Source: JBDNFP01 sp041689775 (GTDB lineage: Bacteria > Bacteroidota > Bacteroidia > Cytophagales > Spirosomataceae). Taken from it: a stretch of 9,045 nucleotides of DNA. The notes under the pieces were generated by a model. That model saw only the letters and a list, made by a program, of their open reading frames with translations. It was not told where the DNA came from and made no database searches. The position numbers and the translations under genes were made by a program. Of the stretch, positions 1-6,478 are shown piece after piece; positions within the stretch are counted from its first letter, which is position 1; every line of letters begins with the position of its first letter. The stretch is from contig JBDNFP010000247.1 of NCBI GenBank assembly GCA_041689775.1, positions 1-9,045 on the forward strand. The letters run 5' to 3'.

Positions 1-1
1 A

Positions 2-58
2 GGCCGCTCAACGGTTTACCGCTACCTGGAAGCAATGGGGCAAAAAAGGAATCTGTAA
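2..58 (+). CDS. C-terminal tail of a possible recombinase or other HTH protein (partial, cut by window edge)
   Basis: Only the last 18 codons are present, reading GRSTVYRYLEAMGQKRNL and ending in TAA at 56-58. The stretch RSTVYRYLEAMG resembles the recognition helix of a C-terminal helix-turn-helix, as at the very end of serine recombinases (resolvases and DNA invertases, typically S-R-x-T-V/L-Y-R-Y/W-L). A resolvase-like protein would fit the transposon debris in the window, but the catalytic part is outside and another HTH protein is possible. The reading is too short for certainty. The gene runs toward the decayed repressor on the opposite strand, so the two converge. Confidence 0.4.
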   Translation, partial: GRSTVYRYLEAMGQKRNL

Positions 59-105
59 GCGGGTATTGGTCAGTTCAAAAAAATTAGATACCATTTTTTA
101 AATTC

Positions 106-434
106 CTATTTTACTTTTGGCCCGAATGGGTAGTTGCAACCGTCTACGGTGTACGGCTTATCGATCGTAGCAAGAGCCCTCCCGTACGTAGCAAAGTCAC
201 GAGTTTGAAAACAAAATCCTGCTCTCCTTTCAATATCAGGATACAAGGAATTTCCGGCCGCAAGCTGGTCCAATCGTCTACAAATTACCAGATAATATCA
301 CTACCATCCGGTATCGGTAGCATGGAGTCTCCCGTAATCGGAAACATACGAAAGGTAGCTCCGGCGGGTAAATTAGGAGGTAGCTAACACATTAGGGGTA
401 TATCCGCCACGTAGAGGTCGTTACCTTCTGAATA
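106..434 (-). pseudogene. S24/LexA-like repressor, C-terminal domain remnant
   Basis: Translated on the minus strand, this is a clear C-terminal autoproteolysis domain of an S24 (LexA/CI-like) repressor. LPPNLPAGATFRMF at 383-342 is followed by ITGDSMLPIPDGSDII, then FVDDWTSLRPEIPCILILKG and DFVFKLVT. Both members of the Ser-Lys dyad survive: Ser in GDSM (codon 326-324) and Lys in VFKLV (codon 206-204). The gene is dead. There is an in-frame TAG at 386-384, a TAA at 287-285, and a frame change near 162, after which KPYTVDG continues to a TAG at 108-106. The N-terminal DNA-binding half is missing. In Bacteroidota such repressors often sit beside error-prone polymerase genes, and a DnaE fragment lies divergently just to the right. 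The family call is firm; the original target genes are inferred. Confidence 0.8.
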
Positions 435-710
435 TCAAATAATTACATAAAATTAACTTTCTTTGGGGCAAGCGTTATCAGCCGTTGGAACAGTCACTCA
501 CATAAGGAGTTAAAACCGCAGCTGATGGCTGATCTCAGCCGTGTTTTTGCTCTTAGAGGTCAAAACAGCTTTATAAGCATCAAATTTGTACGCTTTTCTA
601 CGTACCTCAACGGCAAAATTATTAACTGCTGTAAACGTTCGTTAAAAGCGTATATTTTCGCGCAAGCGGCTGAAATAAAACTGACTGGATCGGCTTCGTG
701 GCGAAAAGGG
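421..710. other. Junction sequence between two gene remnants, no gene recognised
   Basis: This stretch joins the truncated repressor to the truncated polymerase fragment. I recognise no protein in any frame. The ORF that opens with ATG at 525 only becomes meaningful when it enters the DnaE remnant after about 711. It contains a Tn3-end-like sequence (465-506) and a small imperfect palindrome, GGCTGATCTCAGCC (527-540). The missing repressor N-terminus and the missing bulk of the polymerase should lie here if the genes were whole, so this is probably a deletion or insertion scar. Confidence 0.5.
465..506 (+). repeat. Possible Tn3-family terminal inverted repeat (solo, degenerate)
   Basis: The 42-base stretch begins GGGGCAA and ends CACATAAG, the GGGG...TAAG layout typical of Tn3-family ends (usually 38 bp, sometimes longer). 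It also carries TGGAAC and ACTCAC in the same order as the classical Tn3 repeat. Its outer GGGGCAA and inner ATAAG match the better-supported terminus at 6479-6522 in the same orientation, while the middle differs. No transposase lies just inside it and no opposite-facing partner was found nearby. It could be the relic of an older insertion or a chance match. Confidence 0.35.
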
Positions 711-1006
711 AAGTTTTGTGTTAACTACCCCCATACCGGACAAGTAGTAAGAATGGTAGGAGATTTTGTTTGCTCAAAAACAGTTTCGACCAAGAATGGC
801 AAAATTATGAAGTTTGATGCCTTTCTTGACAAACAGGGTGTTTTTTCGATACGGTCTACTTTCCTCCCTCCCTGCAATCCTTTCCACTCAATGGCAACGG
901 AGTCTATCTGATTCAGGGAAAGGTTGTGGAGGACTTCGGCTACCCTGCCATCGAAGTACAAAAAGTAGGGCGGATGCTCCTGTGGCCCGACTCGAGAAGC
1001 GGGTAA
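711..1006 (+). pseudogene. DNA polymerase III alpha subunit/DnaE2-like, C-terminal fragment
   Basis: The last ~98 residues of a DnaE-type polymerase can be read once one frameshift is allowed. The first frame gives GQVVRMVGDFVCSKTVSTKNGKIMKF...FLDKQGVF. The second gives FDTVYFPPSLQSFPLNGNGV followed by YLIQGKVVEDFGYPAIEVQK and VGRMLLWPDSRSG, ending in TAA at 1004-1006. This is the OB-fold-like end seen in bacterial DnaE/DnaE2 proteins (VxxTKxGxxMxFGTFxDxxGxFFDTVxFPPS, then GKVVEDFG). The frames join at a run of six T (841-846), where seven would restore the FF codons, so a one-base homopolymer loss is the lesion. The PHP and polymerase domains are absent. The divergent S24 repressor remnant suggests the error-prone DnaE2 type, but the fragment alone cannot separate DnaE from DnaE2. 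Confidence 0.75.
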
Positions 1007-1042
1007 GTTTATTTTGGAACACGATAGATTGAGAATTATAGA

Positions 1043-1072
1043 AAGGAAATCTGACCTGAGCCAGATTTCCTT
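1043..1072 (-). terminator. Rho-independent terminator of the PepSY/two-component operon
   Basis: A perfect 11-bp stem (1043-1053 with 1062-1072, AAGGAAATCTG/CAGATTTCCTT) encloses an 8-base loop. It begins five bases past the stop codon of the minus-strand PepSY gene. Read in that direction the stem is followed by TTTCTATAATTCT, a mixed rather than pure U tract. The stem is symmetrical and could also stop transcripts arriving from the decayed dnaE side. Confidence 0.65.
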
Positions 1073-1567
1073 CGGGTTAGTCTTCGGTGGTGGTCATAGC
1101 TTTTCCGCTAGCATCAAACATCAAGTCCTTACGACCTACCTGGGCTTCGTAGTAGGTTTTGCCCCCTTTGGTAATCCGGGCGGCCTCCCGGATCTTCTTG
1201 CCTTTGAGAGCCATTTGAACGGCGGCGGGTAGCTCAGAAGTAGCTATTTCGGTCTCTACCTCCAGCGCTTTACCTTGGCTATTGTATACCACTGATATTT
1301 CCTGATCACCTTCCTCAAAGGTCACTTCAAAATCTCCAGTTTTTTCTTTCTCCCACTGTGCATCCGTAGCCTTAGGATAGGCCTGGGCAAAGGCCGACTT
1401 AACCACCGCAGGGACAGTACTGGCCTTCATTTTCTGAGCCATAGCCCCTGACAGTATGGTTGCGGTTAGCAGGGCCGTCATGATTGTGCGTTTCATAGTC
1501 TTCTGTTTTTTTAGTGAGAATAATAACACAATAGTACGCGGCGAATCTGAAGGAAATCTGGCACAGG
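1055..1567. repeat. 21-bp near-perfect inverted repeats flanking the PepSY gene
   Basis: The minus-strand reading of 1075-1055 and the plus-strand reading of 1547-1567 agree at 19 of 21 positions and share the core AAGGAAATCTGGC followed by CAGG. One arm is part of the terminator stem; the other lies in the leader between the kinase stop and the PepSY start. The repeats enclose just the PepSY coding region. A further 11-base copy (CAGATTTCCTT) lies at 1673-1683, inside the kinase gene over its KEI codons. The arms could pair in RNA, or could mark the ends of a small inserted or invertible segment. Confidence 0.7.
1077..1496 (-). CDS. Periplasmic PepSY-like domain protein (putative beta-lactamase-inhibitor-like fold)
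   Basis: This 139-residue protein has a clear Sec signal peptide (MKRTIMTALLTATILSGAMA, likely cut before Gln21), so it acts in the periplasm. The mature part has two related PepSY-like halves. Roughly 28-80 begins VPAVVKSAFAQAYPKATDAQW and holds FEVTFEEGDQEISVVYNSQGKALEVET. Roughly 85-135 begins LPAAVQMALKGKKIREAARI and holds KTYYEAQVGRKDLMFDASGKA. This matches the short BLIP-like/PepSY-like secreted proteins of Bacteroidota, whose molecular role is mostly unknown. The start is the ATG at 1496; the ORF is open 11 codons further, but only this start puts the signal peptide at the N-terminus. It lies 91 bp after the kinase stop on the same strand and is followed by a hairpin terminator, so it is probably the last gene of the operon. 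It may tune the sensor or bind a periplasmic ligand; that is inference. Confidence 0.9.
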   Translation of the reverse strand: MKRTIMTALLTATILSGAMAQKMKASTVPAVVKSAFAQAYPKATDAQWEKEKTGDFEVTFEEGDQEISVVYNSQGKALEVETEIATSELPAAVQMALKGKKIREAARITKGGKTYYEAQVGRKDLMFDASGKAMTTTED

Positions 1568-1587
1568 CTACTAAATTGGGGCTTTTA

Positions 1588-2853
1588 TCAAAAAGTAGTT
1601 TCTCCGAACTGAACCGTTATGGTATGAACTCCTTCATCAAACTCATAGAATATGGCTAGATTACTGTATTCACAGATTTCCTTAACGATTGCCAGTCCCA
1701 AACCCAACGAGTCAGAACGGGGGTTAGCCTTATTAAAGCGCTCAAAAAAAGTCTCGGGGGGTTGGGTAGGAACAGCCCCCGGATTTGAAATTATAAGATT
1801 TGTCTCCGAAAGCATCAGGCTCAGTGTTCCGTCCTCAGTACAATGTTTAATACCGTTGCTAATCAGATTGGTGAGTAAGCCCCGTGCCAAAGAAGGATTC
1901 AGAGTTACCCAACAATCGGTTAAATCTGTGTGCACCCGTAGATTTTTGGCCAGAAGAAAATCCTCAAACAAAGTTAACGTTTCCTCCACTACTACTTTGA
2001 GATTAAGTCGCTCGGTGGTAGAAAATTGATCGTTTTCTATTTTGGTGAGCAATAAAAGCGCCTGGTTCAACCGGGAGAGTCGTCCCGTGGCTTCGTAAAT
2101 TGTTTGCAGGTTGAGCATTTGCTCTCCCGATAGCTCCTCGTCCTGGATCATTACCTCCAGCTTATTTTTGATAATGGCGAGCGGCGTCTGGATTTCGTGG
2201 GAAGCATTTTCGGTAAATTGTTTGAGACTGGTAAAGTCATTCTGAATCTTATGGGTCATCCGGTCCAGGACTCCGTTTAGCTCCCTGAATTCAACAATAT
2301 CCGTATGGCCAAGTTTGGGCTGAGTGCGTCGCTTCAGCGAGTAATCTTTCAGTTTGGCCAAGGTTTCGTAAAAGGGCTGCCAGATTTTACCCGCTATCCA
2401 ACGGTTGATCAGCAGCAGGCAAAGTAACAGCGCTCCTAACAGCAAAATCTGAAAAAAGACAATGGTCTTAATGAGGTCACCCTTTTCCAGCATCGAGCTG
2501 CGGATCATTAGCAGATGTGGCCTACCATTGATCATTACCTGGGTAGCTAACTCCCTGAAATGCTCGTCACCGGGCTCTATTCCTTCGTAAAGGGTATCAG
2601 GCTGGGGCAGGGTGCCGACAGGAAGGGACGTGACGGAAATATCATCTTCGAAGCGTGTCCAATCAGCAATTTCCTTCGCACTCTTGATTTGTGGTAGTCT
2701 GGCTACCACAAATTGTTTCCGACTTACCAGCGTTTCATCTGCTTCCTCCACAAACAGTGCATTCAATACAAGGTAAAATATGGGCGTCACTACAATCAAC
2801 AGGAGCAGGGAAACAATAAAGTAAGCGATAGCCGTACGATTGAGTAATTTCAT
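1588..2853 (-). CDS. Membrane sensor histidine kinase (HisKA/HATPase_c)
   Basis: This 421-residue inner-membrane kinase phosphorylates itself and then the response regulator encoded just upstream. TM1 is about residues 9-33, a ~95-residue periplasmic sensing region spans about 34-128, and TM2 is about 129-152, followed by a HAMP-like linker. The dimerisation box is FTENASHEIQTPLAIIKNKLE with His219 as phospho-acceptor. The ATPase domain has an N box (NLISNGIKH, 329-337), an F box (FFERFNK, 369-375) and a G2 box (GLGLAI, 384-389). The G1 region reads ISNPGAV, with Asn in place of the usual Asp of DxGxG, a variation I associate with some Bacteroidota sensors. The ATG follows the regulator stop (TAA) by one base, so translation is probably coupled. 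The periplasmic domain resembles nothing I can name, so the signal is unknown. The partner outer-membrane and PepSY genes point to an envelope signal. Confidence 0.96.
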   Translation of the reverse strand: MKLLNRTAIAYFIVSLLLLIVVTPIFYLVLNALFVEEADETLVSRKQFVVARLPQIKSAKEIADWTRFEDDISVTSLPVGTLPQPDTLYEGIEPGDEHFRELATQVMINGRPHLLMIRSSMLEKGDLIKTIVFFQILLLGALLLCLLLINRWIAGKIWQPFYETLAKLKDYSLKRRTQPKLGHTDIVEFRELNGVLDRMTHKIQNDFTSLKQFTENASHEIQTPLAIIKNKLEVMIQDEELSGEQMLNLQTIYEATGRLSRLNQALLLLTKIENDQFSTTERLNLKVVVEETLTLFEDFLLAKNLRVHTDLTDCWVTLNPSLARGLLTNLISNGIKHCTEDGTLSLMLSETNLIISNPGAVPTQPPETFFERFNKANPRSDSLGLGLAIVKEICEYSNLAIFYEFDEGVHTITVQFGETTF

Positions 2854-2854
2854 C

Positions 2855-3535
2855 TTAGCTGCGTTCTGTAAACTTATAGCCCATACCGTACACCGACTGT
2901 ATATAATCCGGACAACCCTTTTCCACGAGTTTTTTCCTCAAATTTTTGATGTGCGTATAGATAAAGTCCAAAGAATCCAATGAGTCAACTTGCTCACCCC
3001 AAAGGTGCTCCGCAATTGATTCTTTGGTGAGTACCCGGTTTTGATTGGCGATGAAGTATAGTAATAAGTCCAGTTCCTTCTTCGTCAGAATAATAAAATT
3101 GCCGTTCACTAATACATCCATTGAGTCTCGCTTCACGGTAATTTCCCGAAAAACAAAATCCAGCTTTCCTTGAAAAGTACGCCTACGAATGAGCGACTTA
3201 ATGCGGGCGTTGAGTTCGGATAAATGAAAAGGCTTGGTCAGATAATCATCCGCCCCAATATCTAACCCGCTAATCTTGTCGTCCAGTGCGTTACGGGCGG
3301 AGATTATAATGATACCCGCCGTGGAGTCTTTCTGCTTGAATTGCCGAACCAGTTCGAGACCATTACCACCGGGTAAGGTAAGATCAATTAAGGCACAGTC
3401 GTATTCGTACAGGTCTATCTTCTGCGAGCCGGTCACAAAGTCGGGAGCCCATTCACAGAGGTACCCATCCCCTCGGAAGTAACTCATAATCGAATCGGCC
3501 AGATGCTTTTCATCTTCGACGAGTAGTAGTTTCAT
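2855..3535 (-). CDS. OmpR/PhoB-family DNA-binding response regulator
   Basis: The 226-residue protein begins MKLLLVEDEKHLADSI. Residues 1-~115 are a receiver domain with acidic pocket Glu7/Asp8, phospho-acceptor Asp51 (DCALIDLTLPGGNG), Ser79 at the switch position and Lys101 in the LTKPF loop. Residues ~125-224 form a winged-helix DNA-binding domain (LTKKELDLLLYFIANQNRVLTKESIAEHLWG, then IYTHIKNLRKKL and VYGMGYKF). The ORF is open 38 codons further upstream, but only the ATG at 3535 gives a normal receiver start. It is the first gene of the minus-strand operon and overlaps functionally with the kinase one base downstream. The likely targets are its own operon and the divergent outer-membrane gene across the 223-bp intergenic region. 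Family assignment is very sure; targets are inferred. Confidence 0.96.
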   Translation of the reverse strand: MKLLLVEDEKHLADSIMSYFRGDGYLCEWAPDFVTGSQKIDLYEYDCALIDLTLPGGNGLELVRQFKQKDSTAGIIIISARNALDDKISGLDIGADDYLTKPFHLSELNARIKSLIRRRTFQGKLDFVFREITVKRDSMDVLVNGNFIILTKKELDLLLYFIANQNRVLTKESIAEHLWGEQVDSLDSLDFIYTHIKNLRKKLVEKGCPDYIQSVYGMGYKFTERS

Positions 3536-3712
3536 GGATTCTGATGTTCCGTGAATAAATATTCTGGATTTTAAGACAACAATATGTAGAAATGAAACTG
3601 AAGACAATCTGTACCAAACAAAACACGGGTAGATGCACCCTACTGACATATTGCTGATTTTAACCGGAATTTAATTTCCTGCTCCAATTTATCTCCAAAA
3701 TTGCCCCTTTAT

Positions 3713-3741
3713 TTTGATTCCTAAATAGTACCCGAATCAAA
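3713..3741. promoter_or_regulatory. Inverted repeat in the divergent intergenic region, candidate operator
   Basis: TTTGATTC (3713-3720) and GAATCAAA (3734-3741) are perfect 8-bp inverted arms separated by 13 bases, so their centres are 21 bp apart, about two helical turns. The pair ends 17 bases before the ATG of the outer-membrane protein and lies between it and the two-component operon. The left arm overlaps TTATTTTG (3709-3716), which resembles the Bacteroidota -7 box (TAnnTTTG) with one mismatch, though no good -33 TTG is seen at normal spacing. It may be an operator for the response regulator or a leader hairpin. OmpR-type regulators usually use direct repeats, which weakens the first reading. 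Confidence 0.4.
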
Positions 3742-3758
3742 TCTTCTCCATATATATC

Positions 3759-6212
3759 ATGCGCTCATTGCTTTCTATTTCAATTTTTCTGCTTGTGCTG
3801 AGTTCAGTACAGGCCCAGGCTCCCGTCCAAGGGCAGCTCAGCGGACGAGTTTTCGACGCCGATACCCGCCAACCGCTGCCCTTTGCCGCGGTGACCGTAT
3901 GGACCAAAACGGGGGCAGACAGCAGCCTGACCGGGGGCGTACAGGCGGACGAAGCGGGAAATTTTATAATTACTAATCTACCGCTATCGCCCTTGTGGGT
4001 AAGGGTTTCTTTCGTGGGTTACCTGCCTATAAATCAATCTAATGTACTGACTGCCAACCAGTCGTCGGTAAATTTAGGCACGATTTCCCTGCGTTCAGAC
4101 GCTACACTTTTAAGCGCATTGGAGGTAAAAGGTGAAAAAGAGGCCTTAACAATGAGTACCGAAAAACGGGTGTTCAACGTCGCTAAAAACCTGACGAGTA
4201 TTGGCGGTACCGCCGAGTCGCTACTACGTAATGTACCCTCCATTACGCTGGACGAGAATGGTAACCCCAGCCTGCGCAACATGGCCACCACGATTTATAT
4301 CAACGGCAAACCAACGCAACTTACGCTGGCGCAGATCCCGGCTAATCAAATTGAGTCCGTGGAGGTGATCAGTAATCCTTCGGCTCGTTATGATGCCTCT
4401 ACCTCGGGCGGGATTGTGAATCTGGTGTTGAAAAAAAATAGGAAACCCGGCTATAATGGTATTGCGAGCGTGAGCCTGGGACAAAACCACCGCTACGACG
4501 CCACCGCCAACGTAGACTGGCGCGAAGGGCGTTGGAACGTGACGGCGCTGTACAGCCTGAACGCTACGCAGAACCCGCTTACGGGCTACGTCAATCGTAC
4601 CAACCGAACCGTCGGAACGGGGTTGCCCACCAGCTATTTCGACCAGAACACCGCCATTAATCTCAATAATCACTTCCAGAATGGACGCTTGGCCGTGGAC
4701 TATGCCGCCAGCCCCCACAACCTCTTTACCATCGGTGGAACCGTGGCCGCCGGAGCTTATAATTCAGTCTCCAATCAAGACTATACCTATCGCGATTCCG
4801 CCGGAAAGAAAACGGGGAACGGAAGCCGGAACATTGATCCTCAGAATAATTTCACGAACCTGGGGGCTTCTTTGGATTGGAAACACAGCTTTACCCGCAA
4901 AAAAGAGGAGCTAAACCTCACAACTTCATTTACGCGAAACCGGGTATCGAACGCCGCCGATTGGTACACTACCTCACTCGACGCCAAGGGTAACAGCCAA
5001 CCCACGTACCCCGAGCGTAATCGCATCGACGGCCGCATCATTGGTAACCAATACTTGGCTCAACTCGATTATACCAGGCCCGTGGGCGACTCCGCCAAGT
5101 GGGAATTTGGCCTGCGCACCTTTACTTACGCCCGCGATCAGCAATATTTGTTCAAACAGTTAGGCGAGTCGGGACAGGAGTATATGCTTTTACAGGACTA
5201 CTCCCAGAACGCCGATATCCGCGAAACGGTAAACGCCGCCTACGCACTGTACACCAGCCAATTGCGCAGTGGCATCAATATTCAGGCAGGACTACGACTT
5301 GAACAATCAAGTTTGACCGGCTTATCCCGCTTCGACGGAAGTACATTTGGCTACAGGTACCCCTCCAAAACCGGGCAAAACTTGTTCCAATCCTTCTTTC
5401 CGTCGTTTTCAGCAACCAAAGAGCTGAGTAAATCCTCCGAACTGGCATTAAGTCTGAGCCGGAAAGTAGGCAGACCTAATTTCCGGCACGTATTTGTGGG
5501 CATCCAAGCCAACGACCGTCAGAATATTACCATTGGTAACCCCGCGGTTCGGCCGGAATTTATCAATACCGCCGAACTAACCTATACGTTTACAAAGGAC
5601 CAATTACAATGGTTCGTAAGCGCTTACTATATCTACGAGGATCACACGATTAAGCCCTTTACGCAACCCTCGCCCAACGATCCGTCAATTTTGGTAACGA
5701 CTTTTCTGAACGCAAAGGCCCATATTCAGTACGGTCTGGACCAGTCGTTAAAATTCAACATTGGCCAAAACCTTACCGTACTGGCTAGCGCTAATACCCG
5801 GAGTTCCGCGATCCAGTCCGACTCCGCCAGCGCACAGCAATGGGTGTACAATACCAAATTGAACCTGACCTATAAATTACCGGCTAATATTACCGCCCAG
5901 CTGAGTGGTACCCGCGATAGTCGGGGAGTATCGTTGCAAGGGTATCGTCGCTCGGTGAGTACGGCGGACTTTGCCCTTCGGAAAGGGTTGTGGAAAAATC
6001 AGGGTAGTCTAGTGTTTACCGTCAATGATATTTTCAACTCACGGCGGTACGTCACTATTTTCGATCAGCCGATGGTGTTCCAGACTTCCATGAGCCGGCG
6101 TGATGTACGCTATTATAAATTTACCCTTCAACTCCCCTTGGGGAAACCCGATGCCAGCTTCCGGCGGAGCCAACGTAGGCTGGAACGACCGGACGTGGAT
6201 TTCAGTATTTAG
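3759..6212 (+). CDS. Outer-membrane beta-barrel family protein (TonB-dependent-receptor-like)
   Basis: The 817-residue protein has a signal peptide (MRSLLSISIFLLVLSSVQAQ, cut near residue 18-20). Next comes a carboxypeptidase-regulatory-like domain (about 25-112: GQLSGRVFDADTRQPLPFAAVTVW...GNFIITNLP...VRVSFVGYLP), the Bacteroidota N-terminal extension. A plug-like domain follows (about 135-228: ESLLRNVPSITLDENGNPSLR, IYINGKPT, IESVEVISNPSARYDAS, GGIVNLVLKK). The remainder is a large beta-barrel of the OMP_b-brl_3 type, rich in alternating aromatic strands, with the conserved IGNPAVRPEFINTAELTYTF near 610-630. Unlike most beta-barrel proteins it ends with a basic tail (RRSQRRLERPDVDFSI) and not an aromatic C-terminus, which is usual for this subfamily. 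It probably imports or binds a ligand with TonB help; the ligand cannot be read from sequence. It stands alone with its own terminator and diverges from the two-component operon that may control it. Confidence 0.95.
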   Translation: MRSLLSISIFLLVLSSVQAQAPVQGQLSGRVFDADTRQPLPFAAVTVWTKTGADSSLTGGVQADEAGNFIITNLPLSPLWVRVSFVGYLPINQSNVLTANQSSVNLGTISLRSDATLLSALEVKGEKEALTMSTEKRVFNVAKNLTSIGGTAESLLRNVPSITLDENGNPSLRNMATTIYINGKPTQLTLAQIPANQIESVEVISNPSARYDASTSGGIVNLVLKKNRKPGYNGIASVSLGQNHRYDATANVDWREGRWNVTALYSLNATQNPLTGYVNRTNRTVGTGLPTSYFDQNTAINLNNHFQNGRLAVDYAASPHNLFTIGGTVAAGAYNSVSNQDYTYRDSAGKKTGNGSRNIDPQNNFTNLGASLDWKHSFTRKKEELNLTTSFTRNRVSNAADWYTTSLDAKGNSQPTYPERNRIDGRIIGNQYLAQLDYTRPVGDSAKWEFGLRTFTYARDQQYLFKQLGESGQEYMLLQDYSQNADIRETVNAAYALYTSQLRSGINIQAGLRLEQSSLTGLSRFDGSTFGYRYPSKTGQNLFQSFFPSFSATKELSKSSELALSLSRKVGRPNFRHVFVGIQANDRQNITIGNPAVRPEFINTAELTYTFTKDQLQWFVSAYYIYEDHTIKPFTQPSPNDPSILVTTFLNAKAHIQYGLDQSLKFNIGQNLTVLASANTRSSAIQSDSASAQQWVYNTKLNLTYKLPANITAQLSGTRDSRGVSLQGYRRSVSTADFALRKGLWKNQGSLVFTVNDIFNSRRYVTIFDQPMVFQTSMSRRDVRYYKFTLQLPLGKPDASFRRSQRRLERPDVDFSI

Positions 6213-6245
6213 GAAAAATAAAGACGAATTTCATAAACGCTAACC

Positions 6246-6264
6246 GGGAAGGCGGTGCCTTCCC
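6246..6264 (+). terminator. Rho-independent terminator after the outer-membrane protein gene
   Basis: A perfect 8-bp GC-rich stem (GGGAAGGC / GCCTTCCC) with a GGT loop lies 34 bases after the TAG stop of the outer-membrane gene. It is followed by AGAAATTTTCTATT, a moderately U-rich tail. Confidence 0.8.
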
Positions 6265-6478
6265 AGAAATTTTCTATTGCTACTTTAAACACATGTTTCA
6301 ATTCCAATTCCTAGTAAATACCGACTAAAATCGGCTGTGTACACCGACCACAAAGACATCTTAACCAAGCCTACCAACGGGTAATCTGCACCGAAAATGA
6401 AGCTAACCTAAGGGTACGGTATGCGCACCGTGCACCCTGACCCGGAAGTCTCCGAACGCTAGGGAGTCACTTAAATGT
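6265..6478. other. Gene-free spacer left of the Tn3 end
   Basis: No ORF of plausible length or recognisable protein appears here on either strand. It holds a bulged hairpin (GGGT-ACGGT, 6412-6420, with ACCGT-GC-ACCC, 6427-6437) around the loop ATGCGC, the palindrome GTGTACAC (6337-6344), and a small CCGA...TCGG stem (6321-6334). It ends in the AT-rich TTAAATGT directly against the transposon terminus, consistent with the AT-rich targets preferred by Tn3-family elements. Confidence 0.5.

Noticed and set aside
205..387. Plus-strand 60-residue ORF
   Set aside because: It lies antisense to the readable S24 domain and resembles no protein; it is a shadow.
525..710. ATG-started ORF leading into the dnaE remnant
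   Set aside because: The first ~60 residues look random; only the part after about 711 has family resemblance, so 525 is not treated as a true gene start.
694..731. Possible right-hand Tn3 end (rc begins GGGGTAG, ends CCACGAAG) pairing with 465-506
   Set aside because: The interior does not match the left candidate, TAAG is missing, and the C run is explained by dnaE codons (Asn-Tyr-Pro).
1503..1546. TACTATTG as a -7 box for a separate PepSY promoter
   Set aside because: One mismatch to TAnnTTTG and no -33 TTG at suitable spacing; too weak to annotate.
3553..3564. GAATA-AA-TATTC palindrome upstream of the response regulator
   Set aside because: Arms of only 5 AT-rich bases; likely by chance.
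3700..3706. TTGCCCC as an outward Tn3 end
   Set aside because: No CTTA at the required distance and no similarity to the 6479 terminus.
4224..4718. Minus-strand 164-residue ORF
   Set aside because: Antisense to the plug and early barrel region of the outer-membrane protein; no recognisable domain.
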